NCBI GenBank assembly: GCA_015060325.1
Contig: SUYQ01000027.1
Coordinates: 1 to 35,647, forward strand
Length of the DNA stretch: 35,647 bases
Reading direction: 5' to 3'
Source of the DNA: Bacteroidales bacterium
GTDB lineage: Bacteria; Bacteroidota; Bacteroidia; Bacteroidales; UBA932
A program made the position numbers and the translations under genes. This document shows, piece by piece, positions 26,094 through 32,874 of this stretch (position 1 is its first letter; each line of letters begins with the position of its first letter). The notes beneath the pieces are model-generated. The model was not told the DNA's origin. It saw nothing but the letters and a program-made list of their open reading frames with translations, and did no database searches.

Positions 26094-26195
26094 ATGGATG
26101 AAGGGTTGCCTTCTGATCCTGATTGTGGGACTATGGGATTGATATTCAACGCAGCTGCAATAATGATCCTGACAATGTTGATGTTTTATATTTAG
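26094..26195 (+). pseudogene. Tiny membrane protein or frameshifted remnant
   Basis: An ATG at 26094 opens a 33-codon frame ending LMFYI with a hydrophobic C-terminal half. In the neighbouring frame, just upstream, the codons for SPWMKGCLLILIVGLW (no ATG before MKGC) run into a stop at the point where the first frame becomes hydrophobic. Adding one G to the GGG at about 26144-26146 would join them into one natural-looking membrane protein (LIVGLW-GLIFNAAAIM). Either this is a frameshifted small gene or a sequencing error in a G run; the 33-aa form may also be real. Confidence 0.35.
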
Positions 26196-26279
26196 TGTCG
26201 GACGCTATCAAAAATACATCAAAACGCCTTCTTTAGGGTACCATCCGACAACTTTTGGACAGTTTTTATGTCGGACGGT
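26196..26279. repeat. Three alternating TGTCGGA motifs
   Basis: GTCGGACGCT (26197-26206), ACCATCCGAC (26240-26249) and GTCGGACGGT (26270-26279) are copies of one 10-mer in plus, minus, plus orientation. The middle copy can pair with either neighbour (better with the third: one G-U), giving two mutually exclusive hairpins upstream of the 65-aa gene. AACTTTTG, one mismatch from a -7 box, lies between the second and third copies. Confidence 0.5.
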
Positions 26280-26328
26280 CTGTATGAAAGAATTTTTAAG
26301 TATGAGATTATTTAAATAAAGTTGTGAT

Positions 26329-26526
26329 ATGGAAGATAATTTTGATTTGAATGATTGGGAAGCGCTAAGTGAGAACTCCAGGAGAAGCGGTTCCGGCATC
26401 ACATGGTGGCATTGGCTGTTTTTAATCATATTCATTGTCCTGATCATAGCCGTCGTGTATGCTGTGTCATATTGTATCGGATGGAGACTAGGACAACTGA
26501 TCGGATGGCTAGGCACTGTTTTGTGA
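26329..26526 (+). CDS. Small single-pass membrane protein
   Basis: A 65-residue protein with an acidic/polar N-terminus (MEDNFDLNDWEALSEN), then SGITWWHW and one long hydrophobic span (about residues 28-50, LFLIIFIVLIIAVVYAVSY), and a short Gly/Leu-rich tail that could form a second, re-entrant segment. No signal peptidase site is evident, so it should stay in the inner membrane. Function unknown. It lies between the TGTCGGA repeats and a second tiny membrane protein. Confidence 0.6.
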   Translation: MEDNFDLNDWEALSENSRRSGSGITWWHWLFLIIFIVLIIAVVYAVSYCIGWRLGQLIGWLGTVL

Positions 26527-26537
26527 TATAATTTATA

Positions 26538-26545
26538 TATCTTTG
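26538..26545 (+). promoter_or_regulatory. -7 box of the 46-aa membrane protein
   Basis: TATCTTTG is an exact TAnnTTTG match 30 nt upstream of the ATG at 26576. It supports the small ORF as a real, separately transcribed gene. No TTTG is present at the consensus distance. Confidence 0.5.
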
Positions 26546-26575
26546 TTCCAACTATAATTGAAGGAAAATCTTATT

Positions 26576-26716
26576 ATGTGGCAATTTTATGACAAAGATG
26601 AATATCCTGATAATTTCAAGGATTTCTTCAAGATATTCATCCTCTGTATCCTTGGGTGGATCGGGGTGATCGCTCTGCTGATAATATTTGTAGACATCTA
26701 CAGATGGATCGGATGA
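26576..26716 (+). CDS. Small single-pass membrane protein (46 aa)
   Basis: ATG at 26576 to TGA at 26714-26716 encodes 46 residues: a charged, aromatic N-terminus (MWQFYDKDEYPDNFKDFFK), one hydrophobic span (IFILCILGWIGVIALLIIF) and a short tail (VDIYRWIG). Its make-up (acidic aromatic head, one helix, Trp near the ends) parallels the preceding 65-aa protein. A -7 box stands upstream and a hairpin element downstream. Function unknown. Confidence 0.6.
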   Translation: MWQFYDKDEYPDNFKDFFKIFILCILGWIGVIALLIIFVDIYRWIG

Positions 26717-26754
26717 CAGTTAATTTCATCATTGCCGAAATCAACGGAATTCGC

Positions 26755-26865
26755 ATGGACACTTAACATATTGGTAATCAGCAAGATGACATGCAACACG
26801 GTGGGGCAAAATGCCCCACCGTGTTGCATGTTATGTTATTGATATTCAAGATGTTATATGTCCAT
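26755..26865. repeat. 111-bp palindromic element, copy 2
   Basis: The outer inverted repeat ATGGACACTTAACAT (26755-26769) faces ATGTTATATGTCCAT (26851-26865), with two mismatches. The centre is a perfect 19-bp stem (26790-26808 with 26812-26830, loop AAA). It shares the arm GCAACACGGTGGGG and much of its right flank with the element at 1237-1345. It lies between convergent transcription units and could stop transcription from both sides, although no U-tract follows. Confidence 0.65.
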
Positions 26866-26870
26866 AGTTG

Positions 26871-28178
26871 CTAGCTATGTAGTTCTTCGATCATGGCTTT
26901 TGCGACGGCGGCAGAGGCGCCGGTGCCGCCGAGGAGGGAGCGGATGTCCGCATATTCGGCCAGCATGGCCGAGCGGCGTTCCTGGTTCTCGATCAGGTCG
27001 CGGATTTCGGTCACGAGGGCATCTGCGTTGCAGTCGTCCTGAATGAATTCCTTGAATGCAAGACGGTCGACAATGAGATTGCCGAGGCTGATGTATCTAA
27101 TCTTGACTATCTTTCTGGCTATCCAATAGGTCACAGGGTTGGTTATATATCCGACAACCTGAGGTGTGCCGAAGAGGGCGGTCTCAAGTGATGCGGTGCC
27201 GGAGTTCACGACTGCTGCTTCAGCATGTCTGATGATTGGTTGGGTCTTGCCGAACAGTATCTTTACATAACTGCTGTTCTCAGGCGTCAGCCATTTTTCA
27301 TAATCAGCCATCGTGCGGGCAGGAGCGCCCGCTATGATGAACTGGTAGTCCTTGTACTGGGGGAGAGCATGCATCTTGGCAGCAAATTCAGTAAGGACAG
27401 GCATCATGGTGCTGATCTCTCCCTTTCGCGATCCGGCCAGCATGGCGATGAACGGGCCGTCTTCCAGACCGTTTTCCGTAAGGAAGTCGGAACGGGTCAT
27501 GCTCATGGCAGGGGAACCGTCGACAGCATCCACAAGAGGATTGCCTTTATAGATGTAGCTTATGCCTTTTGCGTCGAAATATGGCTTTTCGAATGGGAAG
27601 ACAATGAACAACTTGTCCACATATGCCTTCAGTTTCCTGATGCGGCCTTCTCGGGATGCCCACACCTTCGGGGCAATATAGTAGAATACCTTGTAGCCGG
27701 CTTTGTGTGCAAATTCTGCAATCTTGAAGTTGAAGCCGGGGTAGTCTATAAGGATCACCACGTCAGGGTTCCAGTCGAGGATGTCCTGTTTGCAGAACTT
27801 TACGTTCTTCATCAGTTTCCCGGCCTTGGCCAGCACCTCCACGAATCCCATCACAGCTCCTTCCTTGTAGTGGCGCACTAGTGCTGGATGCTTGGCGTCT
27901 GGGAAGCCTTTCAGGGCAACCCCTTCCGCGACTCCGTCGCTTCCCATCTCTGCTGTGAGGTCTGGGGTAGTTTTCAAAACCGTGCTACCCCCCTGGCCGC
28001 AGGGGGAGGGGCCCACGTAGTGGGAGGGGTTGTTTTGAAAACTATTCCATACCGATTCCATCAGATCGCCTCCCCAGAAGCGGATGTCCGCCTGCGGGTC
28101 TTCAGCGTAAAGGCCTTTCATGAGGTTGGAACCGTGGAGGTCGCCGGAAGCTTCGCCGGCAATTATGTAATATTTCAT
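26871..28178 (-). CDS. lpxB: Lipid-A-disaccharide synthase with in-frame insertion
   Basis: A 435-residue GT19 glycosyltransferase that joins UDP-diacylglucosamine and lipid X to form the lipid A disaccharide at the inner membrane. Family landmarks: IIAGEASGDLHGSNLM, FWGGDLM, VMGFVEVL, IDYPGFNFKIAE, YYIAPKVWASREGRI, LAGSRKGEI and NSGTASLETALFGTPQVVGY. It is about 55-60 residues longer than usual: residues 41-100, between GGDLM and VRHYKEG, are not LpxB-like and are encoded by a palindrome-rich insert. The reading frame stays open, so the enzyme may still work, with the insert as a surface loop. It starts 2 nt behind the surE stop (surE-lpxB operon). Confidence 0.93.
   Translation of the reverse strand: MKYYIIAGEASGDLHGSNLMKGLYAEDPQADIRFWGGDLMESVWNSFQNNPSHYVGPSPCGQGGSTVLKTTPDLTAEMGSDGVAEGVALKGFPDAKHPALVRHYKEGAVMGFVEVLAKAGKLMKNVKFCKQDILDWNPDVVILIDYPGFNFKIAEFAHKAGYKVFYYIAPKVWASREGRIRKLKAYVDKLFIVFPFEKPYFDAKGISYIYKGNPLVDAVDGSPAMSMTRSDFLTENGLEDGPFIAMLAGSRKGEISTMMPVLTEFAAKMHALPQYKDYQFIIAGAPARTMADYEKWLTPENSSYVKILFGKTQPIIRHAEAAVVNSGTASLETALFGTPQVVGYITNPVTYWIARKIVKIRYISLGNLIVDRLAFKEFIQDDCNADALVTEIRDLIENQERRSAMLAEYADIRSLLGGTGASAAVAKAMIEELHS
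27879..28058 (-). repeat. Palindrome-rich in-frame insertion in lpxB
   Basis: The 180 nt coding for residues 41-100 contain a 75-bp element (27969-28043) bounded by AGTTTTCAAAAC and GTTTTGAAAACT. It holds two hairpins (CCCCCTG at 27989-27995 with CAGGGGG at 28000-28006; CCCAC at 28012-28016 with GTGGG at 28020-28024). A further palindrome, GCGAC-TCC-GTCGC, lies at 27928-27940. Both the 75-bp element and the full 180 nt are multiples of three and free of stops. The inverted-repeat structure resembles interspersed palindromic elements. Confidence 0.75.
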
Positions 28179-28180
28179 GG

Positions 28181-28999
28181 CTAAAGGAAAAGTCTGTGAA
28201 GATTCTCGGTTTCGTCGTAGTCGGTGCAGTCGATGTTGTGGGCTACGATTGAGATGTAGCCATCTGCCACAAGCCTGTGGTCGGCGTTTTCAGCATTGCG
28301 CGGATCGTCCATGAATTCTCCTACCATCATATAAAGGTCTTCGCCTTCTTCCAACACAGGGGTGGAACTTTGACCGAGCAGTTCAGGTGTGATTCCGTAT
28401 TTTGCATAATGCTGAAGATCCCATTCCTTGAATTCGCGTATCCAGCGTCCCATACCCTGCACACCAGTACGGATGCCCTTGATTTCAGAGGCCGGTAGGG
28501 CAGGGAAGTTCACATTATAATATACTCCATGCTTGTCCGGCCAGTTCTCCATGAGTTTCCTGAAGATATCTCCAAAATATTTCGATACGCACTCGAAATC
28601 CGCATCAGGATGAAGTGTATCGAGAGACACGCCGATCGCAGGTATGCCGTTCAGTGCACCTTCCATCGCAGCACCCAGCGTGCCTGAGTAGCAAGACGCA
28701 GTCGCAGCATTGGATCCATGATTGATTCCCGACACGACCACATCTGGAAAATTGTCAAGGAACATCGTGTTGAGTCCGAACTTCACACAGCTTGCAGGCG
28801 TCGCATCAACATAATGCCATCCATTACCAAGATCCTTGTGGGCAATCTGCTTGAATCCTAGGGAAACGGCCATAGACATGCCTGACTGATGGTGTTTTGG
28901 AGCGATTACAGTGACTTCTCCGAACTGTTTCATGATATCGACGAGGACCTTTATACCTTTTGCCTGGTAGCCGTCGTCATTGGTAATGAGAATACGCAT
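28181..28999 (-). CDS. surE: 5'/3'-nucleotidase SurE
   Basis: A 272-residue metal-dependent survival-protein nucleotidase that dephosphorylates nucleoside monophosphates. The start MRILITNDDGYQAKG has the NDDG metal motif; PKHHQSGMSMAV and VVSGINHGSNAA are the other family signatures. It is slightly longer than the E. coli form by a C-terminal tail, as in related Bacteroidales. It is the first gene of the surE-lpxB operon, divergent from gapA. Confidence 0.96.
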   Translation of the reverse strand: MRILITNDDGYQAKGIKVLVDIMKQFGEVTVIAPKHHQSGMSMAVSLGFKQIAHKDLGNGWHYVDATPASCVKFGLNTMFLDNFPDVVVSGINHGSNAATASCYSGTLGAAMEGALNGIPAIGVSLDTLHPDADFECVSKYFGDIFRKLMENWPDKHGVYYNVNFPALPASEIKGIRTGVQGMGRWIREFKEWDLQHYAKYGITPELLGQSSTPVLEEGEDLYMMVGEFMDDPRNAENADHRLVADGYISIVAHNIDCTDYDETENLHRLFL

Positions 29000-29021
29000 T
29001 ATTTATCCGTTAAATTTCTGA

Positions 29022-29029
29022 CAAAGATA
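29022..29029 (-). promoter_or_regulatory. -7 box of surE-lpxB
   Basis: On the minus strand TATCTTTG matches TAnnTTTG, 22 nt upstream of the surE ATG. The -33 region is only T-rich (TTTTAT). Confidence 0.5.
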
Positions 29030-29052
29030 GCTAATATATTGATAAAATTTTC

Positions 29053-29060
29053 TAAATTTG
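29053..29060 (+). promoter_or_regulatory. -7 box and leader hairpin of gapA
   Basis: TAAATTTG matches TAnnTTTG. The leader of about 75 nt starts with a 7-bp stem (TGTAGAG at 29071-29077 with CTCTACA at 29083-29089, 5-nt loop), which could stabilise the 5' end of a heavily expressed mRNA. Confidence 0.5.
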
Positions 29061-29099
29061 CACGCGATTTTGTAGAGGTGAACTCTACATAGGCAATGA

Positions 29100-30140
<1,041 letters not shown>

Positions 30141-30159
30141 TCTGAACCAGATCAAAGCT

Positions 30160-30195
30160 ATAAGGCCGTTCCGAAAGGAATGGCCTTATTTTATT
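30160..30195 (+). terminator. Intrinsic terminator of gapA
   Basis: ATAAGGCCGTTCC (30160-30172) pairs with GGAATGGCCTTAT (30177-30189) with one G-U pair and a GAAA loop, followed by TTTTATT. Confidence 0.85.
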
Positions 30196-30200
30196 ATACG

Positions 30201-30232
30201 ATTGTGAATGATTCTTATATTCATTATCTTTG
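30201..30232 (+). promoter_or_regulatory. Promoter of the NhaC-type antiporter gene
   Basis: ATTG (30201-30204), 20 nt, then TATCTTTG (30225-30232), an exact -7 box. The leader is about 20 nt. Confidence 0.6.
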
Positions 30233-30259
30233 CGCAGATTATAAGCAAGTAGTTGGTGT

Positions 30260-31723
30260 ATGAAACTTTTTCGTAGAGGAGAAAAGCCGTCTGCGCTAGT
30301 ATCTCTCATTCCTTTTGTATTTCTGGTAGGAGTCCTGATCCTTGTCATCAAGGCGTTCGGAGCGAATGCGCTTGATGGTGGCAGCCAGGTGGCATTGCTT
30401 CTTGCAACTGGAGTAACAGTTGCTATTTCCATGATATTCTACCGCATTCCATGGAAAGAATTCGAAGAGGGGATACTGGACAATATACGCGCTGTCGGCA
30501 CATCTATCCTCATCCTGCTTCTTATCGGTGCCGTATCGGGTTCGTGGATGATAAGCGGAGTTGTTCCGACAATGATATATTATGGTATGCAGGTGATATA
30601 TCCTGAGATATTCCTGTTTGCTGCGTGCGGTATATGTGCGTTGATATCAATAATGACAGGAAGTTCATGGACCACCATCGCAACTGTCGGAGTCGCTTTA
30701 GTCGGAATCGGTACCGCTCAAGGTTATGAGCCGGGCTGGATTGCAGGAGCGATCATATCCGGTGCATATTTCGGAGACAAGGTCTCACCACTATCGGATA
30801 CTACAGTGCTTGCATCTTCATCAGCAGGAACCCCACTTTTCACGCATATCCGTTTCATGATGGTCACTACAATACCGTCTTTCGTGATAGCGATGAGTGT
30901 ATTTCTTGTGGTCAGCCTCATGCATGATGCGCCGTCAACTGTGCAGGCAGCAGACTTTTCAGCAGATCTAAAAGATACGTTCAATATATCTCCATGGCTT
31001 CTTCTGGTACCGGTCTTCACCGGATTGCTGATTGTGAAGAAGGTCCCAGCAATGCTGACATTGTTTGTGGCAGCTGTGATCGCAGGAATCGTGGCTGTTG
31101 CAGTTCAACCTCAGATCATCGGCGCAATTGCGACCGGAGGTACTCCGGACTCCATCAAGTCACTGTCTTTCCTAGACGGATTCAAAGGTACATTCATCAC
31201 ATACTATGGCTCGACAGCAATAGACACAGGTAATGAAACACTTAACGCTCTGGTCAGCACAAGGGGAATGACAGGAATGATGAACACTGTATTCCTTATC
31301 ATTGCTGCGGTCGCTTTTGGAGGGTCACTTGTAGGAAGCGGAATGCTTCAAAGTCTAACGGATAAACTCACGCATTTTATCCGTCGCCGTGTCTCCATGG
31401 TTTCCGCGACAGTCGGTACTGGAATTTTCGCAAATATGATCACAGGAGACCAGTACCTGTCGATAATTCTGACAAGCAGCCTGTACAAGAAACTGTACCA
31501 CGACAGAGGATATGAACCGAAACTGCTCAGCCGCTCTGTAGAAGACTCCGCAACAGTGGTTTCGGTGCTCATACCATGGAATTCATGCGGAATGACCCAG
31601 GCAACCGTCCTGAAGATCAGTACACTGACCTATCTTCCATACTGCCTGTTCAATATCATTTCTCCGCTTATGTCGATTGCAGTGGCAGCAATAGGTTACA
31701 AAATTGTAAAAAAATCAAAATAA
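30260..31723 (+). CDS. nhaC: NhaC-family Na+/H+ antiporter
   Basis: A 487-residue integral membrane protein with about 11-12 hydrophobic segments. Family signatures include IMTGSSWTTIATVGVALVG, SGAYFGDKVSPLSDTTVLA and the late ANMITGDQYLSI and LIPWNSCGMTQA stretches, conserved in NhaC exchangers that export Na+ (or swap malate/lactate in the MleN branch). It is a single gene between gapA and rubrerythrin. Ion-exchange function follows from the family; coupling and direction are not shown. Confidence 0.88.
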   Translation: MKLFRRGEKPSALVSLIPFVFLVGVLILVIKAFGANALDGGSQVALLLATGVTVAISMIFYRIPWKEFEEGILDNIRAVGTSILILLLIGAVSGSWMISGVVPTMIYYGMQVIYPEIFLFAACGICALISIMTGSSWTTIATVGVALVGIGTAQGYEPGWIAGAIISGAYFGDKVSPLSDTTVLASSSAGTPLFTHIRFMMVTTIPSFVIAMSVFLVVSLMHDAPSTVQAADFSADLKDTFNISPWLLLVPVFTGLLIVKKVPAMLTLFVAAVIAGIVAVAVQPQIIGAIATGGTPDSIKSLSFLDGFKGTFITYYGSTAIDTGNETLNALVSTRGMTGMMNTVFLIIAAVAFGGSLVGSGMLQSLTDKLTHFIRRRVSMVSATVGTGIFANMITGDQYLSIILTSSLYKKLYHDRGYEPKLLSRSVEDSATVVSVLIPWNSCGMTQATVLKISTLTYLPYCLFNIISPLMSIAVAAIGYKIVKKSK

Positions 31724-31728
31724 TTTGA

Positions 31729-31736
31729 TAAATTTG
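31729..31736 (+). promoter_or_regulatory. -7 box of the rubrerythrin gene
   Basis: TAAATTTG matches TAnnTTTG, 6 nt behind the antiporter stop. If used, the rubrerythrin mRNA has a leader of about 355 nt that contains all of the 141-bp repeats. A downstream promoter inside the repeats cannot be excluded. Confidence 0.45.
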
Positions 31737-31754
31737 TCCTCGTTGGAATTGTCT

Positions 31755-32098
31755 AGGCACAACCTCAAATAGAGATAGAGAAGACACAAACTTTATTATA
31801 ACCATTAACATTGAAATTTAAGCGGAGCGATGGTAAGTCCCTTTCCCGAGGAAAGGGATTTAGGGATAGGGTAACGTAGAAGATTTTTCATATTCAGGCA
31901 CAGCCTTAAATAGAGATAGAGTAGACACAAGTTTTATTATAACCATTAACATTGAAATTTAAGCGGAGCGATGGTAAGTCCCTTTCCCGAGGAAAGGGAT
32001 TTAGGGATAGGGTAACGTAGAAGATTTTTCATATTCAGGCACAACCTTAAATAGAGATAGAGAAGACACAAACTTTATTATAACCATTAACATTGAAA
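31755..32098 (+). repeat. 2.4 tandem copies of a 141-bp unit in the rubrerythrin leader
   Basis: Units start at 31755, 31896 and 32037 (AGGCAC...), exactly 141 bp apart; the third stops after about 62 bp at the rubrerythrin start. Full copies differ at a handful of positions in the first 45 bp and look identical in the second half. Each full copy holds a 9-bp stem TCCCTTTCC-CGA-GGAAAGGGA (31838-31858 and 31979-31999) and a 14-codon ORF (31830-31874; 31971-32015; MVSPFPEERDLGIG). This fills the 378-bp gap before the gene. Confidence 0.9.
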
Positions 32099-32101
32099 AA
32101 T

Positions 32102-32644
32102 ATGAAACAATTGAAAGGAACAAAGACTGAAGCTAATCTTCAGACAGCTTTCGCAGGTGAGTCTCAGGCTCGTAACAAGTATACCTATTATGCTTCAAAG
32201 GCAAAGAAGGACGGTTACGTACAGATCAGCAAGATCTTCGAGGAAACTGCAAACAACGAGAAGGAGCACGCAAAGATCTGGTTCAAGCTTCTCCATGGCG
32301 GTGAGATGCCTGATACTCCAGCTAACCTCCTTGATGCAGCTGAAGGCGAGAACTATGAGTGGACAGACATGTATGCAGGTTTTGCAGTAGAGGCACGCGA
32401 GGAAGGATTTGAGGAAATTGCTGTTCTCTTCGAAAAGGTAGCAGCTATCGAGAAGATGCACGAGGAGCGCTACCGTAAGCTTCTTGCAAATGTAGAGGGC
32501 GGCCTTGTGTTCTCACGCGACAATGACATGATGTGGGAGTGCTCAAACTGCGGTCATGTAGTCATCGGCAAGCAGGCTCCTGAGCTTTGCCCAGTGTGCA
32601 AGCATCCAAAGAGCTACTTCATGATTCATCCTACAAACTATTAA
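32102..32644 (+). CDS. rbr: Rubrerythrin
   Basis: A 180-residue non-haem diiron protein that reduces hydrogen peroxide in anaerobes. The ferritin-like domain (residues 1-140) carries the diiron ligands in [21 protein letters not shown] and [11 protein letters not shown]. The C-terminal rubredoxin-like domain has WECSNCG and LCPVCKHP, four Cys for one iron. The ATG at 32102 is chosen over an in-frame TTG at 32093, which lies inside the leader repeat. Its regulation probably involves the unusual repeated leader. Confidence 0.97.
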   Translation: MKQLKGTKTEANLQTAFAGESQARNKYTYYASKAKKDGYVQISKIFEETANNEKEHAKIWFKLLHGGEMPDTPANLLDAAEGENYEWTDMYAGFAVEAREEGFEEIAVLFEKVAAIEKMHEERYRKLLANVEGGLVFSRDNDMMWECSNCGHVVIGKQAPELCPVCKHPKSYFMIHPTNY

Positions 32645-32668
32645 GATACAGCCGCTTATATAACGGCA

Positions 32669-32827
32669 TCAAAACTTCTGCAGGAACTCGGTCAAGTTGT
32701 CTTTACGACTTAGACCGAGTTTCTTTCTTAATCTATACCTGGTCATAAGGCGGAAGTCGTATGTATATTCCCAGCAATGGAGGGATATACATTCATGGAC
32801 GGCCAGAGAGAGCGTACGACTATAATT
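32669..32827 (-). pseudogene. C-terminal remnant of a LuxR-type HTH regulator
   Basis: On the minus strand an open frame without a suitable ATG ends in MTRYRLRKKLGL, SRKDNLTEFLQKF and a stop at 32669-32671. This is the recognition helix and tail typical of the HTH domain that ends Bacteroidales propeller/TPR sensor-regulators. Only about 30 residues are convincing; the upstream 25 codons (NNYSRTLSLAVHE...) lack the rest of the domain. It lies head-on behind rubrerythrin, and the rubrerythrin terminator hairpin is formed from the same bases. Most likely the stump of a deleted gene. Confidence 0.45.
32685..32730 (+). terminator. Terminator behind rubrerythrin
   Basis: AACTCGGTC (32685-32693) pairs with GACCGAGTT (32713-32721), extended by AGT/ACT inside, and is followed by TCTTTCTTA. 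It overlaps the HTH remnant on the other strand. Confidence 0.6.
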
Positions 32828-32842
32828 ATTCAGAATGCAGAT

Positions 32843-32858
32843 TAAATTTGTATATTTG
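32843..32858 (+). promoter_or_regulatory. Tandem -7 boxes of the GH3 gene
   Basis: TAAATTTG (32843-32850) and TATATTTG (32851-32858) are two directly adjacent matches to TAnnTTTG, 17-32 nt upstream of the GH3 start. Neither has a TTTG at -33. Confidence 0.5.
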
Positions 32859-32874
32859 ATGGATTTTAAATGAA

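Noticed and set aside
26208..26516. 102-codon minus-strand frame
   Set aside because: It overlaps the TGTCGGA repeats and the better supported 65-aa gene on plus, and has no recognisable motif or promoter.
31755..32098. Direct repeats suggesting a CRISPR array
   Set aside because: Units are 141 bp, contiguous and nearly identical throughout; there are no unique spacers and no cas genes.
32093..32101. TTG start for rubrerythrin at 32093
   Set aside because: It lies in the leader repeat and adds only MKN before the canonical ATG start [13 protein letters not shown] at 32102.
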